Below are positions 29,580 to 40,763 of a stretch of DNA of 64,000 nucleotides, one piece after another. Made by a program: the position numbers and the translations under genes. Source of the stretch: Maylandia zebra (taxonomy: Eukaryota > Chordata > Actinopteri > Cichliformes > Cichlidae); contig NC_135172.1 in NCBI RefSeq assembly GCF_041146795.1, positions 40,489,623 to 40,553,622 of the forward strand, read 5' to 3'. Below the pieces are notes generated by a model. The model did no database searches and was not told where the DNA came from. It saw only the letters and a list, made by a program, of their open reading frames with translations. Positions within the stretch are counted from its first letter, which is position 1, and every line of letters starts with the position of its first letter.

Positions 29580-29823
29580 GCAAGCTCCTCCTCTCCACTT
29601 AGCAACCAGAGCACGTAGCAACGGTTCGACCAATGGGTGCTCGCCTAAAGGTTCCACCGACTGCGGTTCCTTAGCAACGCTGTGAAAAAACTGCGCTGAC
29701 GTCCATTCTGTTCGGGAGTATTATGGTCTGTCGGGAATTCAGAGTGGCTGGGACTGGAGAAAAATATCTGCTCTGCTAGCGTTAGCGTCCACCCAGCTAA
29801 CGGGAGGTAGCACTGGGGTAAAC
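29580..29823 (+). promoter_or_regulatory. CBX8 promoter with three TAGCAAC boxes, CCAAT box and CRE
   Basis: In a CpG-rich stretch before the CBX8 start are three TAGCAAC words (29599-29606, 29615-29622, 29671-29678) that resemble RFX X-box half-sites, a CCAAT box (29630-29634) and a CRE-like TGACGTCC (29697-29704). There is no TATA box. The layout fits a CpG-island promoter. Factor identities are inferred from motif resemblance only. Confidence 0.5.
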
Positions 29824-32773
29824 ATGGAGCTTTCTGCCGTCGGGGAGAGGGTGTTCGCTGCCGAGTCTATCATCAAACGCAGAATCAGGAAGGTAGGCGG
29901 GAGATGTAACGTGCTCTTTTCTCCCAGAATGCTGAATAAGACCACCACCGCCGCACTCTCATACTACTGTTAACCCTTGCGAGCTAACCAAGTCCTGTCT
30001 GTTTGTTTCTGATGGCATGCAGGGTCGCATTGAATACCTCGTGAAATGGAAGGGGTGGTCTCCCAAGTAAGTCCCGCTACACTGAGCCTCATTATGTTTT
30101 CACCCCGCGGCTGCCCTGCCCGCACTGTCTCGGCTGTGGCTGTCGTTAGCACAGCACATCACAGCTAGCGAGACAGCGGGATTAAAACTGAGCACGGTGG
30201 AGATTTTTAGCTCGCAGGCTAGCGCCGTGTGTCAGTCTCCGCTCCCTCTGTCTAACTCTGCGTTTTTAATTCGCAGATACAGCACTTGGGAACCGGAGGA
30301 AAATATTCTGGACTCCCGCCTGTTCGCCGCTTTTGAACAGAGGTAAGATGTCTGTGTGGCCTTTCTGGGCAGAGCCAGTGAGTGTTCGGTAACTGTACGC
30401 TGTCCTCGGTGCACTTTGCTCCCGTGACACTCAAAATGGGTGTCTGGTTTTTCACAGGGAGCGTGAAAGGGAGCTCTACGGGCCCAAAAAGAGAGGACCA
30501 AAACCCAAGACGTTTCTGCTTAAGGTAAAGCTGGCAGCTTGCTTTATTTTTTTATTGCGTGTCTCTAATAAAGCCCCAACAAACCCTTCCTGCGCTCTCT
30601 TCACTTCTGTAGATTGTGGCTTCTTAATTTTTTTCTTTGAGTGCATTAGTGAATGAGCAGGTTAAATATGCTAATTATGCATAATTAGGACAGCCTACCC
30701 ATGAATGGGAGTGTATTCAGTTTGTTTATTGCCTAATGGGGATGTATTGACATGCTAAAACGGGCTTTGACTACCTAAAGACAGGGGTGTCAAACAAGCG
30801 GCCCCATAGGGCCAGAAGCACATCGCAAAAGGTGTCCCATCAGGGGGGCTTTTTTCAACTGGGGAAATTGAACTGTTAATTTTGTGGTGATACCAGGCAT
30901 TAGAATATATATGATAAAATAATTTCTAGGTCCTGACAAATGGGTTGACCCAGAGAGTTTGGCATGTATCTGGTTATTTCTGCTTCTCTAAATGAAGAGA
31001 AAAATCAGATATTATGCAGCTGTTTTAATGGACTATAGCTTACATAAGGACTCTTTGTGTCCTGTTAAATAAAATGTGTTTAACAAACAGCCAGGCTGTT
31101 TTTCCATCCTTTCTTTTTTTTACACGCTCTGGGTCTGTTGTCTCTTTATTAAAGCCACTTTTAAAGCAAAAATGGAAAAGCTCCAGGTGGCATGTAATAA
31201 ATTAGAATTCAGGAATGTTTAAGTTCTCCAATTTTGTAGATCAGTAATAAAAAAAAAAAATCTCACTTGAATTTTAATGTACAAATTTATTTGCCTCTAA
31301 AATATAGTTGTAAGAACTATAAAACTACTCTACTTTAAAGGACATGAGGTGTTTTTCTTTTCTTGAACACATGCCGTTTATGCATTTGTTGTCCCTGTTG
31401 TGTAATTTATAAATAGATTAAAAAATATAAAACAAATAGTTTATATACTGAAATGGATATGTGTCTGAAATAAATTATTTAATTAAAATTTTATGATTAC
31501 ATGTTACTTTCCAATGAGCCGAGGAAAACATCACGGCCTGATGCTTCATCTGTTCAGAGCGGTGAACCGTGAAAATTGCTTAATGAGCGGCAGTTTGTCT
31601 TGAACAAAATGCCAGAGTCTCCACTGACAGGGCTCGTTTAAAGGGGATTGGTAGAAGTTGAGTAATAAACATGGTGCCCTGAAACTAGTTATTGCTGTGA
31701 ATTATTGATGTAAGATTAATATCCACTCTTTCGATAGTTAGTTTATTAGCAGTCCAATATGACAGGTGTAGGTAGAAGCAATCAATAGGCTGTTTAAATT
31801 ACATTTTACAAATTAATAGAAAAAGCAGACGATAAAAGAATGAATGAATTCCTTTTAACTGATTCAGTTTGATGTTCGCTATGAAAAATGGTGTCATTTT
31901 CTTAAAATACTAATTTCAAAAATTTTCTGATAGGCTCAGGCAAAGGTGAAGTCCAAGTCCTATGACTTCAGGAGCGAAGCAGTCCGAGGAATGCGCGTCA
32001 CCTACCCGACCCCAGAACCGATTGCCACCCCCAGGGCCAGAGAGGGCCTGAGAGCTGTCGTGCCCACCATCTTCCCACCGAGTACCGTCAACCGTGGAGA
32101 AAGCGTACGCGTCCGACCGCCTGAACTGAGCCCTCGTGAGCACCAGCAGTCTTTGCTTCATACTAGTTCAGAAGACCTCATCCACATACCTAAAAAGAGA
32201 GGTCCCAAGCCTAAGCCGCGGTTTAATGAGGTCTTCTCTGAGCACCATAAAAGGAGAGGGGAGGAGCAGGAGAGCCACGGCCCTCACAAACTGGCTAAGC
32301 TCCAGGGGGGCGAAGACATGAGGCTGGTCAAACTGGCCCACAGACATCCAGAGAACCACGGCCACAGCCATAAACATCATTACCACCACCATCACCACCA
32401 CCATCACCACACACAGCGCTCTGGGGAGAGCTCCTACAAACAGCTGTACTCAGACCGCGGCCTGCATCCTCACAGAACAGACATGGACACTCACAGAATA
32501 AAGGACGTCTCCGCCTACCTGGTACCTGCACACTTCAAGCACCACTCCAAAATGAGTCTGAGTCGTCCCGCCGAGCTCCCCCAAATGGAAAAGCCTTATT
32601 TTCTGGACAGGCCGTCCCCAACGCGGCTCGACGACGATTTGGACGAAGTGACGTGGAGGCCGTCTCTCGGCAACGTGGAGAAGGTCCTGGTGACAGACGT
32701 GACCACCAACTTCCTGACGGTCACCATCAAGGAGAGCAGCACTTCTAAAGGCTTCTTCAAGGACAAAAGATGA
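29824..32773 (+). CDS. cbx8: Chromobox protein 8, Polycomb PRC1 subunit
   Basis: Exons 29824-29892, 30023-30066, 30277-30342, 30458-30524 and 31934-32773 join in frame to 361 residues (human about 389). The N-terminus [20 protein letters not shown] and chromodomain [20 protein letters not shown] are characteristic of CBX8; the domain reads H3K27me3/H3K9me3-type marks. KKRGPKPK occurs twice, after the chromodomain and again in exon 5 (about 32190). The Pc box near the end ([20 protein letters not shown], then FLTVTIKES) is the RING1/RNF2-binding site, and the tail GFFKDKR matches other CBX8 proteins. Exon sizes 69, 44, 66 and 67 equal those of CBX4 upstream, showing tandem origin. A histidine-rich tract (32369-32410) sits where human CBX8 has Arg/Asp/Glu repeats. 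It likely acts in nuclear PRC1. Confidence 0.96.
32369..32410 (+). repeat. His-codon repeat inside CBX8
   Basis: CAC/CAT codons give [14 protein letters not shown]. The tract is in frame and uses mixed codons, so it is not a pure slippage run. The antisense Val/Met frame here is a shadow. Confidence 0.85.
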
Positions 32774-33468
32774 CTGACTGATGCTCTGTTTTCTGACTTT
32801 CAGCAGATCTGAAGTTTATAGGACATGGTGGGATTATCAAGCAACGCAGATTTTGTATGTAATGTAAAAAGGCAAATAACATAATGTGCATATGTGTATA
32901 TAATATAAAGCTGGACATCTATTTAATGTATTGACCAAATCAAATGAAGTCCCTTTCACATTGTGCAATGGTTAACATGAGTTGCATGTTTCCTTTGCAG
33001 CGAGTGGCTACTTTCTGTACAGACCTTGTGACTTTTACTATTTTGCATTTAAAACTAACAAGAATGTATTTTTTCCACGTTTCTTCCCACCTGAGCTGTG
33101 CAGCGAGGATATTTAATTCAGGTTGTGGTCTGAATAATTCTCTTTATTTGAACTGATTTGACTGAAAGGTTTCGCTTGATTTCAAATCCTGGAATAATAT
33201 TTAAAAATTAACTCAAGCACTTTGAATTTAAAAGTATTAGAAAAAAATCTTTATGTTGTCTTCAAAGACCGAGTTTGCCTCGGAGATTTCTAAAACCTAA
33301 AGTAAATTAACAAATTCAACACACTCTCTGAAGTTTTCCCAAAGTTAATATAACATTTTCCATTAACATAGTTCCTATATTTTACATTTTCATAGAAAAA
33401 CGATCATACAGCTTTGTTGTAACTGACAAAAAAGAGGTTGTTGTCAAACTGCTTTTTAGACGCTTTTC

Positions 33469-33474
33469 AATAAA
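33469..33474 (+). promoter_or_regulatory. likely CBX8 poly(A) signal
   Basis: AATAAA followed within 30 bases by the GT-rich tract 'tttgtgttgttttt', a typical cleavage context, about 700 bases after the CBX8 stop. Confidence 0.5.
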
Positions 33475-33499
33475 TCATTTGAATTTCTCATTTCTTTGT

Positions 33500-35120
33500 G
33501 TTGTTTTTAAACCATCGTCAGCCCTCCGGGTTCCGCTTAGATCCATCAATTAGACCCGACAAACGACTTAACCGCCGGGCTTAGTTTTATATTCCCCACA
33601 TATAATAATATCTCTTGATTTCAACGCGTTGTTTAATATTTATTTATTTATTGAAATTTCTGCAAAGTTGCGCCAAAAGTTAAAGGCCTCGGGCTCATCA
33701 CCCAGCCCGGCTCGCACAGTCCTGCGGGAGGCCTACATGATTCTCCCTCCAGAGTTGCAACAGCACAAATTTCTCCCCCCTCTGGTCAATAAAAGTCCGT
33801 GAATCTGCTTTCATTGTTTAATTTTTGTATGCGTCGTGACTCTACATGGCTGCATGACCGCTTAGTTTTATTATTAAAAAAAGAAAAAGAAAACGATTGA
33901 AATGACCAAATGCAGACAGTCATTCCAATAATTATTCCATTTTTATTCAAGGTATATTTAAAAGCAAACACATTTTTAATGTTTTTGATTGATTTCATGA
34001 TATTTTCTGTGTATGCGATTGCGCCAGGACAGGCCTCAGACAACAGCCTCAGAGTGCGGTGAAAAATGAGAAACGGGTAAATTGTTCCGCATGCAGGTGC
34101 ACACATTTCACAGCAATATAAAGCGGGGCTCTGCTTTATTCATCCGCGACACAGGCCTACTCACATGTGGACCGATCGCGGGTTCTACGGCGTTCATACT
34201 GTACAGATTGGAGCGCTTCAATCACCGCACGTGTGTGGCGTAAAATCAGGAGCGACGCGGTCAGACAGGAAAACGGGTGAGGTCATTAACAATCAATTTT
34301 ATCGGTTTTTAGAATAAAATAATAATAAAACATACATATGTCGCCTATAAAAATATGACAAAAACAAACCCTCTTTAGCTTCATTCGTAATTTCTGTACG
34401 TAAACAGACTGGGGGCGAATACAGCAGGCCTGTATATGTCCTCCACATGATGCGGGTGGTGCAGTGGCTGATGTGGGTTCAAACTTTCTGAACGACTGTC
34501 TGTGGAGTTTGTGTTCTCTCAAAGCCCGAGGACATGCGCGTTAGGTTAACTGGTCATTCTGAGGTGTCACAGTGGTGACCTGTTCACGGCGTGCGCCTCC
34601 CTTCGCCCTGCGTCAGGTGAACGATGGTGCACCTTCAACGTTTGCTTGTGTTCAATTTTCTGTCAGCTACAAGTGTGGACTGCCGTCTTGCGCGCGCACG
34701 TTTTGTCCCACATTTAGTTTTATGCATCTGGTCAGCCAGTTTATCCAAGTTTGAAATCCGGTAATTATCACACAAATATACTTTATCAGAACAGCAAAAT
34801 CCTTCGTGTTTGTTTCATTTCCCCAAAAACGAAATAAAATGTTTCTTAGAGCTTTTGTAAAGCAAAGCGTGAGGACGGGGGGAAAGGTGTGTGAAGGGGG
34901 CGTTTAGACGCACGAACACGGCTAAGGAAAAAACATTCTGGCCTGCCTCCGCTTCAAGGTGTTAAGCAGAGAAAAAAACGCCATCTAATATGCAAATAAC
35001 TTGAGGCGCTAAAACTTTTATGTCACTGAAACCAGAATCCAGTCGACTGTCTTCAGAAAAAAGGAAATGATTAAGATCTGCATGCAGGTCTGCAGTCTCG
35101 CTCTTATTCAAATAAATAAA
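33500..35120. other. CBX8-C17orf67 intergenic region
   Basis: No gene is supported. Moderately CpG-rich patches occur at about 34080-34290 and 34540-34720 (words such as gtggaccgatcgcgggttct and ggagcgacgcggtcagacag) and could be conserved regulatory DNA. The rest is AT-rich. Confidence 0.4.
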
Positions 35121-35773
35121 TACAACTTTATTGGAGCTTATGATTTATTTTATTTTATTCTATTCATTAACAAATTTCAGTCTGTGCAGCTACAGAAATA
35201 AAGGCGTAAAGGAGCAAATTACAAAGAATTCACTCTAGAAATAATACAACACATGCATATTTTGGTCATTAGATTGAAAGATAATGAGAAAAGAGACTCC
35301 AGCTTCAGTCCACGGTCAGTCAGTCACAGCAGGCCTTTTACTGCAGAGAGAGAAAACAAATTCAGATTAAAAACAAGTTTGTCAGTGTAGTTAAAAAATA
35401 ATAATTCTATATCCCCTTAAATCCATATGTACTGTGAAGTGAGGCACAAATCAGTCTTAATATTCATATTAACATCTAATATTCAGGTATAGTTTTAGAT
35501 TCAAGCAGGCCACCAAACTTGGTTTACTATCTTTATGACCAAACCACATGGACATCACTTCACCCTTAACTGAAACTTTATCACAGGGAACTCAGATCCT
35601 CTTTCATGTCAAAGTGACACTTTGGCGTTATCACAATTTAACTCAGAACTGGCGAATAAGCCTGATTTTGTCATTCTTAACCACTGATAGTGAGCCAGTT
35701 TGACTTTTGAAAAGAGTTAAGCAAGAAAACTAATAGTGTTCAAAGAAAAGAGCCCTGGCTGTGAGATATTTTC

Positions 35774-35917
35774 TCACAGCTTTCTGAGGTTTCCTGTTGT
35801 GCCAAACAGTCTTGATAAAATCGCAAAAAACAGGAAGAGCACTAACACAACAGCAGAGACAAACTTCCAATACAGAAACAAGTCATTCAGTTCAAAAGAG
35901 ACAAGGGCTTTAGCCAT
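35774..35917 (-). CDS. possible 47-residue membrane microprotein in the C17orf67 3' UTR
   Basis: An ATG (35917, G at +4) opens a frame reading MAKALVSFELNDLFLYWKFV, then SAVVLVLFLFFAILSRLFG and TTGNLRKL. It has one strong hydrophobic segment (about residues 19-36) and a basic tail. An in-frame ATG further up (about 36001) would make 75 residues. The frame starts downstream of the C17orf67 stop on the same strand, before AATAAA-type signals on that strand near 35145-35165, so it would sit in that gene's 3' UTR. It could be a genuine small protein, a separate gene's exon, or chance. No homolog is recognised. Confidence 0.25.
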   Translation of the reverse strand: MAKALVSFELNDLFLYWKFVSAVVLVLFLFFAILSRLFGTTGNLRKL

Positions 35918-36066
35918 CAGGGAATAAAAGGTGTCTAAAAAGGTGACTGAGATGAAAACTGAGGGGTCTGTTGCTGTGTAGATGCACTGTGCTGTAGTCA
36001 CTCATGAATAGTTTGCAGTTGGGGTTAGAAGTGAAAGTTGAGACTTCGGGCGACTTTTGCCACCTT

Positions 36067-37944
36067 TTAAACCGGGTGTCCATAGTTTCTGTCGCAGCGT
36101 GGGTAGCAGTGAGGGTTCAGCCAGTGCTCCAAGTTGGTCTCCCGGGCCCTCCGATCCAGAGCCTGCATGTGGAGCAGATGCTCCTGCAGGGAGAAGATTG
36201 ACATCATTGAATAAGACGAACCAAAAGACAGATGAGTGCACACTGAAAGAAACAACGAAAGAAAAATGCTGGAGCTCATTTTGCAAACTGAAACACAGCA
36301 CAACATAAAATGACAGAGATGAGTAAACCGAGGGTGATATCACGTGTCCTGTACAGAGCTGGGGGATGTAATAAAAGCAGTGCACGTGCTTTCAGAGAGA
36401 TTACTTTAAGAAGCTCAGGTACTGACAGGAACCGACAAGCTCAGAGTCTCAGCTGTAACCTGTAAATTAGATTAGGTGACTCGGACCTTTGTGTCCGTGC
36501 TCTCTTTGTCCCACAGAGAAAGGGTCAAAGGTTTTTGTTGTTTTTCTTTTACAGGTACCATATGTATTAAATAATATGTAATGACACAGTTTATTATAAA
36601 TATACACATAGAATATATTCTGAAAAATGATCCTAGGTAAAATTCCCTTTAATTATACAATAGATGGAATTATATTGTATTTATTTGTTATATTTTATTT
36701 AATTTTCATTTGTTTGTTTTTTTACCTTATTTTAATTTTTTTTAACATATATATTTTTCTTGTCCCACTTGACCTTTTTTGACCTTATTTTAATTTTGCA
36801 TGTGATTTAACGCAGGAAGAGTCACTAAATTACACTAAACAAACAAAGACTAATAAAATGAGGTGAACTCAAAAGTATTTGCAATGTACAAAAATTCTAA
36901 AAATTCATTCATAAAAACACTCACAAAGCTTTAACGTTTACCATCTCTAAGCAGACTATAAACAATAATAATAATAAATGTTTTATAAAATATTGTAACA
37001 CGCTTTAAATGTTCTCTGAAGGTCTATGAATGTTTTAAAAATACTGCCTTTGCAAAGCTCCTCACCTGAGTCAGTGCTGACTGGTCTAGAAACAAAGTGA
37101 TAAGACAGATTTGCTTATGCTTTATATCTTCAACTTAAAACTGTTTAACCCGCATAAATGTGATTAAACACTATAACTAAAAGCTTTAAAACACACACAG
37201 AATGAATTCATTATATGGACGAGTGACATGAGCAGGACTCAAATTTACCAGAAAAACCAAAATTTAAATTGCTTGCAGCACTTACACTGTGTTGCAATGT
37301 TCGGCTTTTATCCTGCTGACAAACAGGACAGCACAAACTGTGGCAACAGAGCTGAAGAGGTTCAATACTCTTGGTTAAATCTGTGCTTTTTCCAATATAC
37401 TAACTGTGCTCTTTGCTCTGAGTGGACCTTACCCTCATTGGCTCATCGGGGTAGCCAGCCTTCATTGGCCGGTCCTGCCTCTTGGTACGGAGCAGCTGCT
37501 TAGCTACGCTCTCCTTGATTATGGGGTTTGCATCTAAAGGGAAAAAAATGTAAAGATAAGAGTTTGGAAGTAAACGTTTACTTACGTTGACTTCTTTCGG
37601 TGCTGTAGAAGAAGGTTTAGCAGGTTAGGATAAGACTGTTTTGCTCTTGCCTTGTAGATGTGAGTCAGTGTTTGTGTTTTGGCAGCTTTCTCTGTTTTTG
37701 CTTATTCTTAGACTCAGGAACTAAAACTGCCTGCTTTGAATTTAACCTCTGCCTGAGATATCTTGTTTGTGACATCTGTTTTCTTGGCAGCTAAGTTGTG
37801 GTCAATAAGAATAGCATTCCTCTCACTGAAAGCTGTACTCAGGCCCATAAATAAAACTCTCACACTATTTGCTGCTCGTGAGCTGTGGCTGGCCTGATCT
37901 ATTTAGCTAGTGTCTATGTGAGGCTGTTTATTCCCCAGTGGCAG

Positions 37945-37997
<53 letters not shown>

Positions 37998-38676
37998 AGT
38001 GAGGGCTCTCTGTCTCCCTCTCTCTCTAAGCCCGGGCCTGCATTAGGAAGCAGGGTATTTGGTGGAAGGTAACAAAGTGCCCATTCAGCCCCCTCGCTCC
38101 CCAGGGAGTCGAGCCCATGCAGCATGTTACCCCAGCAGGCTTTCTGTTCCTCTCCTGCCACAGGGAGCTGCTGTGAAACTCTGTCAACACAGGCCTGAGC
38201 TGCTGGTGCTGCCTGGAGCCTCAGAGAAACGTGGCAAAAATACTCACGGTGTACGTCCACCTGTGGATTGCCACAAAAATAAACCATCCTGATGACATGA
38301 AAGTCTTCTGGCTTAAATCAGGCCAAAAGTCAATTGTTATAAAATACAACAGTGTTTCAAAAAGATTGGGCTAAAAATACAAATAAAGATCTTCTGCACA
38401 TCTATGTAAATATTTCTACCACAACAAAAGGAAGGTGCAGCAAACTACCCTTAAAATAACCTATTCTTACCACAATGGTATGCATTACTCTTCAACGTCT
38501 AAGGATATAACTACACCAGCTCCCTCACAATTGCAAAAAACAAGACGCAGAGCACCTGAAAAGGTGTTCTGATGTGACAGGTCACTGTCCTCCATGTGTC
38601 AATTCCCTGAGAATTTCCTACCTGTGTAAATGGTCAGCAGGACCACGCAAAGCAAAAACACCACCAGCTTCTTCAT
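36067..38676 (-). CDS. small secreted protein, C17orf67 ortholog
   Basis: Three exons join in frame on the minus strand: 38676-38622, 37533-37433 and 36183-36067 (90 residues). Exon 1 encodes the signal peptide MKKLVVFLLCVVLLTIYT. Exon 2 gives ANPIIKESVAKQLLRTKRQD then RPMKAGYPDEPMR. Exon 3 gives EHLLHMQALDRRARETNLEH, WLNPHCYPRCDRNYGHPV and the stop. The PDEPMR...LEHWLNPHC....DRN layout is that of vertebrate C17orf67, a short secreted protein of unknown function. All splice sites are GT-AG with phases 1 and 0. A dibasic KRQDR could be a processing site. Only two cysteines remain after the signal peptide (in PHCYPRCDRN), which would allow a single disulphide. It is divergent from DGKE, an arrangement I recall also at human 17q22, supporting orthology. 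The start is fixed by the signal peptide. Confidence 0.85.
36560..37430. other. C17orf67 intron 2, no feature
   Basis: AT-rich intronic sequence without recognisable elements. Confidence 0.5.
37946..37996. repeat. (AC)n microsatellite in C17orf67 intron 1
   Basis: About 25 AC units. The Val/Cys frame on the opposite strand is an artefact. Confidence 0.95.
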
Positions 38677-39189
38677 CTTTTTCTTTTTCGCCCTTTTCCT
38701 GCCTGAGCCCTCTCAACTCTGAGGTCCTGACCAGAGTCCAGAGGGGGTGAAAAGAGGAGATCCTCCTCCTCCTCTGCTTCCTCCTTGACTCTGGCCACAA
38801 CACACTGCCTCAGACTACCAAGGTTTCAAATAAACTGTAAATATTAGTGACACATTAGCACATGTAAAGATATATAGTTTACCAATTAATGCTTTAAAGG
38901 TGAACAGTTCCTGTGAATAACTAACTAATTTACAGCTCCTTATTTTTATTATTGTACCCTAACAGTGTCGTTTTGCATGATTGAGTGTTAAAAATTATCC
39001 ATATTATCGTATGCTGAGCTTTTTGTAGACCCCATCAGTTCCTCCTCTTTCTGAAACAAGCTGCTTTAGATCCTCCCCCTTTAAGACAAATTTGTTATGA
39101 TCAGTTGATCCATGTAAACAGAAGATTTGCACGCCAGCTGGGCGGAGCTTCTGTATCCTCTCAGTGACATCATATAGAGCAAAAAGTAG

Positions 39190-39660
39190 AAAAAGCAGTC
39201 TGAAACCACCAAATACCTGTAGAGATGAGGCACGTCAGCTGTATGGGACAAACAAGATCCAGGCTATAAACAAAAGCAAAACAATCCTACCAGTGGCTGC
39301 TCTGAAAGACAGCACAGAGGCACTAATCACGGCAGCACAGGAACAAGCTCTGAGCACAAGATCATAGAGGCTGGGGTCTAGCTCACAGATACAGACAGAC
39401 AAACTGGTGATGGCTAACCAACCGGACATAGTAGTAGTGGACAAGCAGAGGAAAACGACCATAGCAGAAGTACCAAGGACGGAGAGAGAGCTGGAGAAGA
39501 TGTGGAGGGTGAAGGCAACAGTGGTCCCAGTGGTAATCGGAGTGCTCAGTGCAGTGACCCCCAAGCTGGGCTAGTGGCTTCAGCAGATCCCAGGAACAAC
39601 ATCCGAGCTCTCTGTCCAGAAGAACGCAGTCCTAGGAACCGCAAAGATGTAAAAACAAGG
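39190..39660 (+). mobile_element. LINE reverse-transcriptase C-terminal fragment with internal deletion
   Basis: On the plus strand AALKDSTEALITAAQEQALS followed by TRSIEAGV (about 39295-39380) matches the teleost LINE tail LKDSTEALIMAAQEQALSTRSIEAGVYHT. About 30 bases later another frame gives DIVVVDKQRKTTIAEVPR, ELEKMWRVKATVVPVVIGVL and WLQQIPGTTSELSVQKNAVL, the extreme C-terminal block of the same family. The zinc-knuckle-like part normally between them is missing, so an internal deletion is clear. The copy is dead. The clade (R2/R4-like or other) is not certain. Confidence 0.65.
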
Positions 39661-39918
39661 AAAAGCAGAATAAGTCTATTTCAATGTATTAAACGTAGGT
39701 GTTAGGTTAGGTTGCAGGTAAAAGTCTGTCCACTAGATGGTGCTGCAAGCATAGTCATATGCATAGTTATAGTCTTGTTTTTAGATGCTCTTATATTTTT
39801 ATGTCATACCAGCTGTGCACCCCATTCATAATGTAATATTTACATGTATCCGTCTGTTAACTACGTTTTATTTTCCCCTTTCTTTCTGCCTTTTTTCTTA
39901 CAAAAAAAAATGTTTGTA

Positions 39919-40250
39919 CACTCAGAAAAATAAAGGTGCCAACTGGAACCAAAAGTGGTTCTTTAGACTGATGCCATAGAAGAACCTTTTTTGGTGCCAC
40001 AAAGAACCTTTCAAACAATGGTTCTTTGAAGAACCATTTCTTTCAGTGGTTCATTGAAGAACCTTTAAAGGTGCCCCACAGAACCATCAAGAAATGGTTC
40101 TTTGGGGCACCTTTAATGGTTTTTCAAAGAACCTTTTTAAAAATGGTTCTTTAAAGAACCATTTTTAAAAAGGTCCTTCAAATGGTTCTTTAAAAGAACC
40201 ATTTTAAAGAACCTTTTTTGAGTGGTTCTTTAAAGAACCATTTTAAATCT
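39919..40250. repeat. left arm: GGTTCTT/AAGAACC palindrome array
   Basis: More than a dozen AAGAACC or GGTTCTT heptamers alternate in both orientations. Within it, 40067-40113 forms a long hairpin: AAAGGTGCCCCA pairs with TGGGGCACCTTT, and AGAACCAT with ATGGTTCT, around a loop of about six bases. Confidence 0.85.
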
Positions 40251-40761
40251 TTCAAAATAAAATGCATCATAAATTGAATTTGAGTAGGGTAAAATAAATA
40301 CGAGCACAGCATAGACATATATTAATGGTTTATTGTCATTTTGTAGTATACCAAAAGACAAAAAGGCATTTTAACCCTCAGCACAACATCACTACTAATA
40401 CATGTCACATATTAGTGTTTTAAACAGTAATAATTAAATATATTTGCTATACTATAAATAAATATATATATGAATACTATAGCTACAGATAACACAACAA
40501 TACATGTATTGTTTAATTAATAAAACATCAGAAAGTGATAAAACACATTAGAAATAGCAATAGCTTCATAACAGACCAATAAATCAACACATTTTCATCA
40601 GCAGATGTTTGCATGTTCAGTAACAATATTTCAACAAGTTTATGATTAAAATGATCAATGAACTTTAGCATTACGCTATGTAATGTACATTTCATGTTGT
40701 ACTCATGGTCCTTTGTTAGTCCAGTTTAGGATAATGTCTCTGACGTATGTTTCATATCAAA
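40251..40761. other. AT-rich interior of the AGAACC element
   Basis: No frame, motif or repeat that I can support. Confidence 0.5.
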
Positions 40762-40763
40762 TA

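Noticed and set aside
30785-30865. Possible hAT fragment starting 'aggggtgtcaaacaagcggc' in CBX8 intron 4
   Set aside because: Too short and diverged to assign, although the wording resembles dispersed vertebrate repeats.
32168-32410. Val/Met-rich minus-strand frame
   Set aside because: Antisense of the CBX8 histidine codons.
39919-40250. CRISPR-like regular repeats
   Set aside because: The AAGAACC words alternate orientation with irregular spacing and belong to a eukaryotic DNA element.
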